Source of the DNA: Macrococcus carouselicus
GTDB taxonomy: Bacteria > Bacillota > Bacilli > Staphylococcales > Staphylococcaceae
Length of the DNA stretch: 59,380 nt
Direction of reading: 5' to 3'
NCBI RefSeq assembly: GCF_004359515.1
Contig: NZ_SCWD01000007.1
Span: forward strand, 1 to 59,380
Of the stretch, positions 20,433 to 28,931 are shown one piece after another (position 1 is the first letter of the stretch; each line of letters begins with the position of its first letter). Made by a program: the position numbers and the translations under genes. The notes beneath the pieces are model-generated. The model was not told where the DNA came from, made no database searches, and saw only the letters and a program-made list of their open reading frames with translations.

Positions 20433-21782
20433 CTAGCCCTCCAGGAAATGATTTTTCTCAAGAAATTTGATATCCAGTATATTGGATACATAATTCGGAT
20501 GCTGTATGATTCTATACTGGAAGTCCAGGTTAGTGGCGAATCCATCAATCACGGTTTCATCCAGAATCGTCTGCATCTTCTGAATAGTACGTTCTCGCGT
20601 CAAATCAAAGGTGATGATTTTAGCGATCATAGAATCGTAATAAGGGGATACGGTGCAGTTTTCATACAGAAACGTATCAATCCTGACACCTGGCCCTCCC
20701 GGCAGATGGAGTCCCTGTACTTTACCGGGTGAAGGTCTGAAGTTATGTGAAGGATTCTCTGCGTTGATCCGGCATTCCAGCGCAAAACCATGAATCTGGA
20801 TATCTTCCTGTTTAAATGGGAAGTGATTATCCAGGGCGATATCCAGCTGGGCTTCAATGATATCGACACCTGTCACCTGTTCTGTCACTGTATGTTCCAC
20901 CTGCACACGCGTATTCATTTCCAGGAAATAATATTCCTTCGTATCTTCGACATATAGAAATTCAAGCGTGCCTGCCCCTCGGTAATTGATATTCTTAGCT
21001 GCACTGACAGCATCACTCGTCATTTTCTCTCTGATTTCCGACGGTACGATGACAGCTGGTGCTTCTTCAATCAGTTTCTGGTTGTTACGCTGGATGGAAC
21101 AATCCCGGTCATACAGATGGATGGCATCCCCTTTTCCGTCACCCAGAATCTGCACTTCGATATGACGTGCTGCCTTGATAAACTTCTCGATATAGACACG
21201 GTCATCTCCGAATGCTTTCAGCGCTTCATTCTTTGCTGAATGGTATAGTTTCTCGACATCTGCTATATCATTGACGATTCGCATCCCTTTACCGCCACCA
21301 CCTGCTACTGCTTTAACAACGAGCGGTACACCGACTGTCTTCGCCATCTCGACCGCTTCTTGACCTGTCGGGATGACATCTTTTGAACCCGGAATAACCG
21401 GAACCCCTGCTGCAATCATTGTCTTACGCGCCTCTGCCTTGTCTCCCATCTTATCAATGGTCTCAGGTGTCGGGCCGATGAAGATGATATCGTGTTCAGC
21501 ACACAACTTTGCGAACTTCGAGTTCTCAGCCAGGAAACCGTAGCCCGGGTGGATTGCATCCGCATTTGAAACGATAGCAGCTGAGATAATCTGATTCATA
21601 TTGAGATAACTTTTCTGTGCCTGAGCAGGCCCGATACAATAGGATTCATCCGCAAGTGCCACATGCAGGGAATCTTTATCAGATGAGGAGTAAACCGCTA
21701 CAGTCTGAATACCGAGCTTTTTACATGTTCTGATAATGCGAATTGCAATTTCTCCTCTGTTAGCAATCAATACCTTTTTCAT
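20433..21782 (-). CDS. accC: Biotin carboxylase subunit (AccC-type) of the oxoprolinase operon
   Basis: A 449-residue ATP-grasp enzyme with MKKVLIANRGEIAIRIIRT at the N-terminus, the glycine-rich loop VVKAVAGGGGKGMRIVND, the EKFIKAARHIEVQILGDGKG stretch and the active-site region EMNTRVQVEHTVTE. It carboxylates biotin on the adjacent carrier protein using ATP and bicarbonate. No carboxyltransferase gene of the acetyl-CoA type is nearby, so this copy probably serves the oxoprolinase genes and not fatty-acid synthesis. It is a paralogue of the housekeeping accC expected elsewhere. Confidence 0.95.
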   Translation of the reverse strand: MKKVLIANRGEIAIRIIRTCKKLGIQTVAVYSSSDKDSLHVALADESYCIGPAQAQKSYLNMNQIISAAIVSNADAIHPGYGFLAENSKFAKLCAEHDIIFIGPTPETIDKMGDKAEARKTMIAAGVPVIPGSKDVIPTGQEAVEMAKTVGVPLVVKAVAGGGGKGMRIVNDIADVEKLYHSAKNEALKAFGDDRVYIEKFIKAARHIEVQILGDGKGDAIHLYDRDCSIQRNNQKLIEEAPAVIVPSEIREKMTSDAVSAAKNINYRGAGTLEFLYVEDTKEYYFLEMNTRVQVEHTVTEQVTGVDIIEAQLDIALDNHFPFKQEDIQIHGFALECRINAENPSHNFRPSPGKVQGLHLPGGPGVRIDTFLYENCTVSPYYDSMIAKIITFDLTRERTIQKMQTILDETVIDGFATNLDFQYRIIQHPNYVSNILDIKFLEKNHFLEG

Positions 21783-21792
21783 TGTGACACTC

Positions 21793-22212
21793 CTATGCTT
21801 CTTTAATTTTAATCAGCGGCTCATCATAGCTGACCGCTGTACCACTTTCCACAAGAATTTCTTCAACGACGCCTGAAACTTCGGCCTGAATATCATTCAT
21901 CACTTTCATTGCTTCGATAATACCGATATGGTCTCCTTTTTCAACTTTCTGACCGACTTCAACAAGAGGTGTGTCATCGTCTTCTTTTTCTGTGTTATAG
22001 AACGTACCGACCAACTGTGATTTCTGTGTATAGCCGGAAGGTTCCGGACTGTGAGGTTGAGCAGGTATCTGCATGTGCGCAGCAGGTAAGGCCGACATTT
22101 CAGGTACTGCTTTTTCGATATGATATTCTGTTTCTTTGTCTTTATAAGAGATGACTTTTAGCTGGTTATCATTCATAAGCTGAATGAGTGTATTTAAATT
22201 TTCTGTATTCAT
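21793..22212 (-). CDS. accB: Biotin carboxyl carrier protein (AccB-type)
   Basis: A 139-residue carrier with a helical start, a linker rich in Ala, Pro, Gln and Ser (about 40-60) and a C-terminal biotinyl domain (about 65-139). The biotin lysine lies in IIEAMKVMNDIQAE. It is flanked by pxpC upstream and the biotin carboxylase gene downstream, with 2- and 10-base gaps, so the three are surely co-transcribed. Confidence 0.94.
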   Translation of the reverse strand: MNTENLNTLIQLMNDNQLKVISYKDKETEYHIEKAVPEMSALPAAHMQIPAQPHSPEPSGYTQKSQLVGTFYNTEKEDDDTPLVEVGQKVEKGDHIGIIEAMKVMNDIQAEVSGVVEEILVESGTAVSYDEPLIKIKEA

Positions 22213-22214
22213 TT

Positions 22215-23168
22215 TTATTTCACCCTTTTAATTAATTGTTGTATTTTTCTGCCTGAAGAACGTCCCTTATAGGCCAGGACATTGATATCCTCGATATATT
22301 TCAGCATCTTCTTTTTCTCGGCCACGGCTTCTTCAAGTGTGCCAGGTACAAGATGAATCGTCTCACCCGGTTTCTTCTGAACCAGCTTCACCAGATCATA
22401 GAAGTACACGGTACCGATCTTAGCGTAACCGCCTACTGTCTGACGGTCATTCAGCAGCACAATCGGCTGTCCTGTCGCTGATACCTGTATGGAACCGAGC
22501 TGTACAGGTTCTGAAATGATATCATAATCGTCCGCTTTGATCACGTCACCTTCCAGACGGACACCCATGCGGTCTGACATATTTGAGATAACGTATGACT
22601 TCATTTTAAACTTCTCGAAACGCTCGAACTGCTGTCCAGGGATGAATCTGATCTTATTGTCATCAAATGCCGGTGTGTAGATTGTCTTCTCAGCTACCTT
22701 CTCCGGATTACGGAAGACCAGTTCATCGCCTGCTTTAAGAGCACGGCCGTCAATACCACCGAGCCCGATTTTCGTATGTGTCGCATAGCTGTCATAGACC
22801 TTCTCGATATCCAAGCCGTTTCTGACAGTCAGGTAAGTACGCATGCCATTCACGGCAGCACCGAACTTAAGCTGATCATTCATCTTCGCATGATAAAGGG
22901 TGTTGACCTCTACCGGTCTGTCATTCAATGTCGCCTGCATATCTGCGCCAGTGATAATAAAAGAGTTCCCGCGACCGAATTCAAATATCCCACCCTGCAT
23001 CGTCATCTCAAGACTGACAAACTCTTCATTTTCAAGCAGTTGATTACCAACCATGAAGTTAAAATAATCCATTGCACCGCTAGGACTGAGTCCTATGTGC
23101 TGCACACCATTTCGTCCTGCATCCTGCAGCGTTGTAAAAAGTCCCGGCTGTATTATTTTCAGACTCAT
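22215..23168 (-). CDS. pxpC: 5-oxoprolinase subunit C (KipA / AHS2 domain)
   Basis: A 317-residue protein of the allophanate-hydrolase-subunit-2 family. Visible signature parts are IQPGLFTTLQDAGRNGVQHI, SPSGAMDYFNFMVGN, and the C-terminal PIVLLNDRQTVGGYAKIGTV. Together with PxpB it resembles the carboxyltransferase half of urea carboxylase. Its ATG overlaps the pxpB stop by four bases. Confidence 0.95.
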   Translation of the reverse strand: MSLKIIQPGLFTTLQDAGRNGVQHIGLSPSGAMDYFNFMVGNQLLENEEFVSLEMTMQGGIFEFGRGNSFIITGADMQATLNDRPVEVNTLYHAKMNDQLKFGAAVNGMRTYLTVRNGLDIEKVYDSYATHTKIGLGGIDGRALKAGDELVFRNPEKVAEKTIYTPAFDDNKIRFIPGQQFERFEKFKMKSYVISNMSDRMGVRLEGDVIKADDYDIISEPVQLGSIQVSATGQPIVLLNDRQTVGGYAKIGTVYFYDLVKLVQKKPGETIHLVPGTLEEAVAEKKKMLKYIEDINVLAYKGRSSGRKIQQLIKRVK

Positions 23169-23860
23169 GATTCAATCTCCTTCACTTCAATTCGATAATT
23201 CTGATTCTGTTCAATTGCCGTATATTCTTCCTTGCTGATTGCTCTGAACTGAATATAATCGCCTGCCTCATAATAAACTGAAGGTGTTCGTTCCGTGTCA
23301 AACAGCTTCACAGGTGTTCTACCGATAATATTCCAGCCTCCTGGTGAACTGATCGGGTACATACCGGTCTGTTCATTTGCAATCCCGACAGAGCCTGCCG
23401 GTATCTCTTTACGCGGTGTTTCTTTGCGTGGTTTAGCGATTGCCGGATCAAGACCACCGAGGAATGGGAATCCCGGCATAAAGCCAAGCATATAGATCAA
23501 GTACTGCCGGGAAGTATGACGCTCAATCACTTCCGCAGGTGAGACCTTACAATAGGCTGCAAGTTCTTCTAAATCAAGACCGTCTTCGTAACAGACGGGA
23601 ATCGTGAACACTTTTGCCTGCTTCCCCTCAGGCTGCTCAAGCTTAAGCTGTTTAATCTGTGCAGCAAGCGTATCATGTGTGATGTCATCATTAAAATAAA
23701 TAACCAGCGTACTATATGACGTCACCATTTCTTCTACTCCGTGAATATTCAGTGCTTCTATTTCATGTTTCAACGATAATACGCGTCGATTGATATGACT
23801 GTCTATAACTGAATCGAAATTACAGACCAGTGCATTTTCACTGATATATCTAATTTTCAT
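23165..23860 (-). CDS. pxpB: 5-oxoprolinase subunit B (KipI / AHS1 domain)
   Basis: About 231 residues of the allophanate-hydrolase-subunit-1 family with MLGFMPGFPFLGGLDPAIAK, RKEIPAGSVGIANEQTGMYP and ISSPGGWNIIGRTP, the defining block of KipI/PxpB. In B. subtilis the homologue also inhibits the KinA kinase, which is not expected here. The ATG at 23860 follows AGGGG by eight bases; the longer frame is unsupported. It is the first gene of the six-gene operon. Confidence 0.95.
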   Translation of the reverse strand: MKIRYISENALVCNFDSVIDSHINRRVLSLKHEIEALNIHGVEEMVTSYSTLVIYFNDDITHDTLAAQIKQLKLEQPEGKQAKVFTIPVCYEDGLDLEELAAYCKVSPAEVIERHTSRQYLIYMLGFMPGFPFLGGLDPAIAKPRKETPRKEIPAGSVGIANEQTGMYPISSPGGWNIIGRTPVKLFDTERTPSVYYEAGDYIQFRAISKEEYTAIEQNQNYRIEVKEIES

Positions 23861-23956
23861 GATTGAAACCCCTTTCACTATACATATGAATTTTAACATA
23901 TTATTCTGTAAATTCGGTATATTTTTTTATAACGCTCTAAACCGCTAAAGAAAGAC

Positions 23957-23990
23957 AAAAAAAATCGCTGCCACATTGACAGCGATTTTA
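23957..23990 (-). terminator. Terminator of yidC
   Basis: Hairpin AAAATCGCTG / CAGCGATTTT (23961-23970 with 23980-23989) followed by a long T run on the minus strand. Confidence 0.9.
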
Positions 23991-23993
23991 ATC

Positions 23994-24836
23994 CTATCTC
24001 TTTTTCTTTTTAGCTTTTACTTGAGTGTTTCTAACCACTTTCTCCTGCTCTGCTTCTAGAGCAGGCAGCATTTCTTCATGAACTTTCTGTTTGTAGAACT
24101 TATTCCCTAACCACGTCTGAAGGACAAGAAAGGCACCTCCGACTGCCCAGTATAAGGCAAGCGCAGCAGGTGAAATATAAGACATCCAGATGATCATAAT
24201 CGGTGAGATGAACATCATGATACGCATCTGAGCTTTCTGCTCATCCGGGATGTTCTGCATTGAAACGTAAGCCTGAACTGCATAGATAATACCCGCGATA
24301 ATTGTCATCAGGATATCAGGGCGAGTCAGGTCAAACCACAGAAAGTGAGGATATTGTGTAATACCGCCACCTGTCGGATATTTCAGGACATAGAATAAAC
24401 CTGTTACAATCGGCAGCTGAATCAACAGCGGCAGACAGCCCATGTTCAGAGGATTGATTTCATTCTCTTTGTAGAGTGCCATCATCTCCTGATTGGCAGC
24501 CATACGTTCTTCCTGTGTACGGGCATGTTTCGTTTTCTCCTGAATTGCTTTCAGCTGCGGCTGAATCAGATTCATCTTCTCTTTCATGATGCTTTGATTT
24601 TTATATGTCTTCATCATGAATGGGAACAGCGCAAGTCGAACAATCAAAGTGATCGCGATGATTGCAAGACCGTAGTTATGACCCATATTCGCACCAAGCC
24701 AGTGAATCAGCAGATCAAGGGGATGGACAAATGTATCATAGAAGAAACCAGTACGATTGGATTCTTTTGAATAATCACAACCTGATAAAAATATAACTAT
24801 ACCGAACAATAATGGCATTAAAGCCTTTTTCTTCAT
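23994..24836 (-). CDS. yidC: Membrane protein insertase YidC (lipoprotein)
   Basis: A 280-residue YidC/Oxa1/SpoIIIJ protein. It has a lipoprotein signal peptide with lipobox FLSGC near residue 20, five membrane segments, and the conserved parts GLAIIAITLIVRLALFPFM and GCLPLLIQLPIVTGLFYVLK. The tail is basic (KAKKKKR), for ribosome contact. It inserts membrane proteins, such as ATP synthase subunit c, alone or with the Sec translocon. It has its own transcription unit between the pxp and thi operons. Confidence 0.96.
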   Translation of the reverse strand: MKKKALMPLLFGIVIFLSGCDYSKESNRTGFFYDTFVHPLDLLIHWLGANMGHNYGLAIIAITLIVRLALFPFMMKTYKNQSIMKEKMNLIQPQLKAIQEKTKHARTQEERMAANQEMMALYKENEINPLNMGCLPLLIQLPIVTGLFYVLKYPTGGGITQYPHFLWFDLTRPDILMTIIAGIIYAVQAYVSMQNIPDEQKAQMRIMMFISPIMIIWMSYISPAALALYWAVGGAFLVLQTWLGNKFYKQKVHEEMLPALEAEQEKVVRNTQVKAKKKKR

Positions 24837-24913
24837 TTCTTCACCTCATAGTATTCTTCACATAGAGGTTATTTTAACACATTTTATGACCTGATTAAAC
24901 ATTTATCCTCTTG

Positions 24914-25552
24914 TTAATTGTAGTATTCCAGATAATTCTTCACATCTTGTTCAATGTTTCGGCTGGCGGCGATTGAAGAGATTGTCGAGATACCATCAGC
25001 GCCTGCTTTAATGATCATCTCACAATTACGGCTGGTGATACCGCCGATCGCGACGATAGGAATCTCTTTATCGTAAAGTCTCATTTTGCGGATAAGCTCT
25101 ATACCACCCGGCTTCTTTGCATCGCTCTTAGAACTTGTCTCGTAAATAGGGCCCACCCCAATATAATCCACGTATGTCAGGTCAGATTGGTCATATTCCT
25201 CGAAGTTACCTACCGATAAACCGATGATTTTCCCTGTCAGCTTCTCAATAATGGTTTCAATCTTCTCGTCATCCTGTCCGAGATGGATACCATCTGCATC
25301 CACAGCCAGTGCGAGTTCCCAGTCATCATTAATAATGAACGGAACATGGTACTGACTGCATAATGATTTAAGCTTGAGCGCCAGCTGTTTTTTTTCTCCA
25401 CCTGTTAATGCGCCCGGCCCTTTCTCTCTGAACTGAAACATAGTGATTCCTGCTTTCAGCGCTGCTTCAAGTACCTCCTCAAGCTTGCCATCCGCAATAT
25501 TATTTGTGCCGCAGATAAAATAAAGCTGCAGCATGTCACGTCTAAATTTCAT
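24914..25552 (-). CDS. thiE: Thiamine phosphate synthase
   Basis: About 212 residues forming a TIM barrel. Motifs are LEAALKAGITMFQFREKG, FIINDDWELALAVDADGIHLGQDD, DYIGVGPIYETSSKSD and AIGGITSRN. It joins HMP-PP and THZ-P to thiamine phosphate. The ATG at 25552 lies one base after the thiM stop; the longer frame runs into thiM. It is the last gene of the thi operon. Confidence 0.96.
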   Translation of the reverse strand: MKFRRDMLQLYFICGTNNIADGKLEEVLEAALKAGITMFQFREKGPGALTGGEKKQLALKLKSLCSQYHVPFIINDDWELALAVDADGIHLGQDDEKIETIIEKLTGKIIGLSVGNFEEYDQSDLTYVDYIGVGPIYETSSKSDAKKPGGIELIRKMRLYDKEIPIVAIGGITSRNCEMIIKAGADGISTISSIAASRNIEQDVKNYLEYYN

Positions 25553-25553
25553 A

Positions 25554-26339
25554 TTAATCCACTTCTTCCACTCGCATATTCTCTGCAATATCACTTTCTC
25601 CTGTAGAATTCAGCATATCCAGCAGGTTAATCTGAAAATGACCCGGCAAAGTACCTTTGGCCAGCGCCTCAGCCCGTTCAGCTGAAACATTGTAGTATGC
25701 TACAGCTTCGACTAGATCTGACAACGTCGGTTTCACCTTATTATATATAAAAGCACTTACAATTGCGCCTAATAAACATCCGCCGCCTGTCACTTTAGTC
25801 AGCATTTCAGTCCCATTGAGCAGTCTTCTCGTCTCTCCGTCCACATAGATACCGTCTTCTTTGCCTGTTACAATGACTGCCATGCCGAACTGAGTCCCCG
25901 CTTTCTTCGCAATTGTCACCGGATCAAGTGATAAGTCACTGTCGGTTCCTTTCATCGACGCATCTTCAATCAGGCCCTTTACTTCTGATGCGTTACCCCG
26001 GATGACACTGATGTCATAATGGTCGATCAGTTTAAGGCAGAATTCTTTTCTGAATGCAGTGGCACTGCATGCGACAGGATCGAGTACGACAGGAACATGA
26101 TGCTTATTAGCCGCTTCCACCGCTTTCTCCATGGAAGGCATGATTTCTTTCGTCAGGGAACCGATATTGATCAGCACTGCACCTGCATGTTGAATGAAAT
26201 CTTCAAGCTCCTCCACCTCTGTCGCCATTGCAGGACTTGCCCCTAATGCCAGCAGACCGTTTGCTGTGAAATTTTTGACGACATCATTTGTCAGACAGAT
26301 GATGAGGGGATTATCCTCTCTTAACTGATTGATTCGCAT
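25554..26339 (-). CDS. thiM: Hydroxyethylthiazole kinase
   Basis: About 261 residues of the ribokinase-like ThiM family: PLIICLTNDVVKNFTANGLL, LGASPAMATEVEELEDF, VVLDPVACSATAFR and the catalytic KVTGGGCLLGAIVSAF. It phosphorylates thiazole for ThiE. The ATG at 26339 follows GGGAGG; upstream codons in the same frame overlap thiD and are ignored. It overlaps the 3' end of thiD by 29 bases. Confidence 0.96.
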   Translation of the reverse strand: MRINQLREDNPLIICLTNDVVKNFTANGLLALGASPAMATEVEELEDFIQHAGAVLINIGSLTKEIMPSMEKAVEAANKHHVPVVLDPVACSATAFRKEFCLKLIDHYDISVIRGNASEVKGLIEDASMKGTDSDLSLDPVTIAKKAGTQFGMAVIVTGKEDGIYVDGETRRLLNGTEMLTKVTGGGCLLGAIVSAFIYNKVKPTLSDLVEAVAYYNVSAERAEALAKGTLPGHFQINLLDMLNSTGESDIAENMRVEEVD

Positions 26340-27129
26340 GCTCTTCCTCCCGATAGCTGAAATGATTGACCGGCCCATTGCCATGGCCGAGAGCCGGATT
26401 ATTTTTAATGGCGCTTGTAATATAGGCTTTCGCCGTTCTGACACTATCTTCTATCGAACGTCCTTTTGCAAGTTCCGCTGTAATGACTGCACTGAATGTA
26501 CAGCCCGTGCCGTGCGTGTGATGCGTCGCAATCCTTGTCGCCGGCAGCTCAGTGCAGCCATCTTCCGTGAAGAGATAATCAATCGCATCTCCTTCCATAT
26601 GGCCGCCTTTGACGATGACGGACTGACTGCCGATTTCATTCAGGAAGATGTGTCCTGCGCGGTCGATAGCACTTCTTGACTGGATCGTCATATTCAGAAT
26701 ACGTTCCAACTCCGGTAAGTTAGGGGTCGCAACTGTCGCTAAATCCAGCAGTTTATAACGAACTGCATTTTTCCCTGCGTCGTCCAGCAGATCATCGCCA
26801 CTCTTCGCAACCATCACAGGATCGATGACATAAGGAATCCGATGCTTCTCGATAAAAGGTCTGATAACATCCATCACTTCACTGGAAGCGAGCATACCTG
26901 TCTTAACAGCATCCGGTACAATATCACCGTATATGCTGTTCAGCTGCGCTTCAATGACATGGACAGGCTGATTGAATACTTCCTGCACGCCGCGCGTGTT
27001 CTGTGCGACAATACTCGTTACGGCACTCATACCGTAAACGCCTCTTGACTGAAAAACTTTGACATCAGCAATAGTGCCGGCGCCGCCTGTTGGATCTGTA
27101 CCTGCAATCGATAGAGCTGTCTTAAGCAT
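26311..27129 (-). CDS. thiD: Hydroxymethylpyrimidine (phosphomethylpyrimidine) kinase
   Basis: A 272-residue ribokinase-type enzyme with ALSIAGTDPTGGAGTIADVK at the N-terminus, YVIDPVMVAKSGDDLL, and the anion-hole motif HTHGTGCTFSAVITAELAKG. It makes HMP-PP for ThiE. Its start overlaps the tenA stop by eight bases. The C-terminal end is slightly long and runs into thiM. Confidence 0.96.
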   Translation of the reverse strand: MLKTALSIAGTDPTGGAGTIADVKVFQSRGVYGMSAVTSIVAQNTRGVQEVFNQPVHVIEAQLNSIYGDIVPDAVKTGMLASSEVMDVIRPFIEKHRIPYVIDPVMVAKSGDDLLDDAGKNAVRYKLLDLATVATPNLPELERILNMTIQSRSAIDRAGHIFLNEIGSQSVIVKGGHMEGDAIDYLFTEDGCTELPATRIATHHTHGTGCTFSAVITAELAKGRSIEDSVRTAKAYITSAIKNNPALGHGNGPVNHFSYREEEHANQSVKRG

Positions 27130-27805
27130 GCATTACCTCTATCCCCCACGCCTCCTGGCGGTAGGACATCTCAAAGAATCGTCGTTCATGCACGCAGCTC
27201 TCAAGGAAATTGCGACGTAAAATTTCTCTGTTTTCATCAGTCGTCGTTTCCGCAAATCGATTGACCCAGTGATTCAGACGATTCATCAGTTCGTCCATAT
27301 TGACCGTATAGAAATCGACCCAGTCCTTCAGAGGATTACCCGTTAAATCATGATTATCCTTGATTTTAAGCGCCAGCTGCTGATAGACATAGGGGCACGG
27401 AGCCATAGCACAGATTGTAAAGCTTGCATCATCATATTTATAAGCATTGTAATACATGTGCTTGATATAATGATCACTTGCCGGATACCACTCGCCACCT
27501 GCAATAATATCCTGATAGTTTTCACCGACGTAATCAGCCATCGTATAATGTGCTGTCACTTCCCCATTGATGACGAAATCAATCTGTTCGAGCAGAAAAC
27601 GGATATCATCCTTATCGTTAAGTTTGGCGATAAGCAGACTGTATATTTTGGCAAACTCATTTAAATAGAGATGGTCGGCCTTTAAGTAGTGGCGGATTGC
27701 CTTCTTATCAATATCACCACGGATGACTCCCTGAATGAAGTCATCCTGGTAAATCGCTTCAATAATAGGTGCTGCCTCACGCTGTAATTCATCTGTAAAC
27801 ATCAT
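27122..27805 (-). CDS. tenA: Aminopyrimidine aminohydrolase (thiaminase II, TenA)
   Basis: A 227-residue all-helical TenA protein with the active cysteine in ICAMAPCPYVYQQLA and the conserved FIQGVIRGDIDKKAIRHYL and YTMADYVGENYQDIIAGGEW segments. It salvages the pyrimidine of damaged thiamine for ThiD. It is the first gene of the thi operon, directly behind a TPP riboswitch terminator. Two tandem ATG codons occur after GGAGG (27805 and 27802). Confidence 0.96.
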   Translation of the reverse strand: MMFTDELQREAAPIIEAIYQDDFIQGVIRGDIDKKAIRHYLKADHLYLNEFAKIYSLLIAKLNDKDDIRFLLEQIDFVINGEVTAHYTMADYVGENYQDIIAGGEWYPASDHYIKHMYYNAYKYDDASFTICAMAPCPYVYQQLALKIKDNHDLTGNPLKDWVDFYTVNMDELMNRLNHWVNRFAETTTDENREILRRNFLESCVHERRFFEMSYRQEAWGIEVMHA

Positions 27806-27825
27806 ATTTCCTCCTTTTTTGTATC

Positions 27826-27854
27826 AAAAAAAACCTATTTCTGCAGAGAAAAGG
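27826..27854 (-). terminator. Riboswitch-controlled terminator before tenA
   Basis: On the minus strand a hairpin (27834-27854, stem with one bulged base) is followed by eight T. It lies between the TPP aptamer and the tenA ribosome binding site, so TPP binding most likely stops transcription. Confidence 0.82.
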
Positions 27855-27867
27855 TCCTGAAGGATGA

Positions 27868-27948
27868 CCGCTTTCCTACGCTAGCATTATCTAGATCAGG
27901 TAAAGGGTTTGACAACGTCATCTCAGCCTAATAGGCACCCCTAGCAGT
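27868..27948 (-). promoter_or_regulatory. TPP riboswitch (THI element)
   Basis: The minus strand has the conserved aptamer blocks in order: GGGGTGCC, GGCTGAGATGA, AACCCTTTACCTGATC, then TAGATAATGCTAGCGTAGG. These are the pyrophosphate- and pyrimidine-sensing parts of the THI box. It precedes tenA-thiD-thiM-thiE and a terminator, so it should shut the operon off when thiamine pyrophosphate is plentiful. Confidence 0.96.
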
Positions 27949-28000
27949 AATAGATATTCGATTAATTAAAGCATACCGAACTCTATAAGTGAATGCAAAG

Positions 28001-28027
28001 AAAAAAGACTATCCGCAGATAGTCTTT
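28001..28027 (-). terminator. Terminator of the LysM-Rpf gene
   Basis: Hairpin AAAGACTATC / GATAGTCTTT (28004-28013 with 28018-28027) followed by T residues on the minus strand. Confidence 0.88.
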
Positions 28028-28043
28028 GATAAAAAAGAGAGTA

Positions 28044-28871
28044 TTAGAGACGAGCGCCACATACTGGCCACGGCTGACTGCCACGCTGGCTGTAAAGAAT
28101 CTTTGCACGCATTGTCTGTTCTGCTGCTGAAGCTTGAGAGGCCACTCCACTGCCCCCTACTGAGCGCCAAGTCTGTGCATCGAACTGGTATAAACCGTGG
28201 TAAGTACCTGATGCATCCACAATGCTTGGATTGCCGCCTGATTCACATGCTGCTAAAGCTGCCCAGTTCGCGCCGCCCGTATGAGTGGCTGCTGTCTGAG
28301 TTGTAGCTGCTTTAGGGGCCTGATATGTCTGCTGCTGGACAGGAGCCTGATATGTTTTTACGGGTGCTGCTTTTTGTACGGGCGCCTGCTGGACAGGAGC
28401 CTGATATGTTTTTACGGGTGCTGTTTTTTGTACGGGCGCCTGCTGGACAGGTGTATTGTAGTGGACTGCCGGCTGTTGTACAGATGCTGACGGACCAGAC
28501 ACGTATAGTGTCTTCCCTGCGATGATTAAATCTGATGAAAGATTATTCCATGCTTTAAGCTGCGCCACTGTAACATTAAATTTTGCGGCAATCTGCCCTA
28601 AAGTGTCACCTGCTACGATATTATAAACTGTTGTCTGAGCAGGGCCTTTAGATGGAGCTGCTTTTTCATTCACTTTTAATACTTGTTTAGGGAAGATAAG
28701 ATCTGATGACAAGCCGTTCTCTGCTTTGATGCTGGCAACCGACGTACCATATTGCTGAGAGATGTTCCAGAGTGTATCTCCTGAATTTACCGTATATTCT
28801 GCTGCGTCCGCTGTTGCTGCGAAAGAACCTGCTGCTGCTACTGCTGTTGTTACCGCGAGTGCCTTTTTCAT
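28044..28871 (-). CDS. Secreted LysM protein with C-terminal Rpf-like transglycosylase domain
   Basis: A 275-residue exported protein. A signal peptide (about 1-23, cut after ATADA) is followed by two LysM domains (YTVNSGDTLWNISQQYG about 26-68; YNIVAGDTLGQIAAKFN about 82-125), a Pro/Gln/Ala-rich linker with an 18-residue repeat (about 130-195), and a C-terminal domain (about 200-275) with WAALAACESGGNPS, YHGLYQFDAQTWRSVGG and PWPVCGARL. That last part looks like the resuscitation-promoting-factor / transglycosylase-like family, with the catalytic Glu in CESGG and a Cys pair. It should bind and cut peptidoglycan outside the cell. It sits where staphylococci carry the lytic transglycosylase gene sceD. 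A WalR-like box lies upstream. Confidence 0.88.
   Translation of the reverse strand: MKKALAVTTAVAAAGSFAATADAAEYTVNSGDTLWNISQQYGTSVASIKAENGLSSDLIFPKQVLKVNEKAAPSKGPAQTTVYNIVAGDTLGQIAAKFNVTVAQLKAWNNLSSDLIIAGKTLYVSGPSASVQQPAVHYNTPVQQAPVQKTAPVKTYQAPVQQAPVQKAAPVKTYQAPVQQQTYQAPKAATTQTAATHTGGANWAALAACESGGNPSIVDASGTYHGLYQFDAQTWRSVGGSGVASQASAAEQTMRAKILYSQRGSQPWPVCGARL
28333..28440. repeat. Two direct 54-base repeats inside the LysM-Rpf linker
   Basis: Units 28333-28386 and 28387-28440 are almost identical, and a third unit begins at 28441 before diverging. Each encodes 18 residues of the Pro/Gln linker (motif APVQ). This arrangement is prone to change length by slippage or recombination. Confidence 0.9.
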
Positions 28872-28931
28872 TAATCCATTTCCTCCTGTGTAGTGAAAAG
28901 TCTATAGTGATTAAATCTAATATAACAGAAT

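Noticed and set aside
28281-28525. Plus-strand frames with repetitive Cys/Leu-rich peptides opposite the LysM-Rpf linker
   Set aside because: They are antisense readings of the 54-base repeats; their repetition only mirrors the linker.
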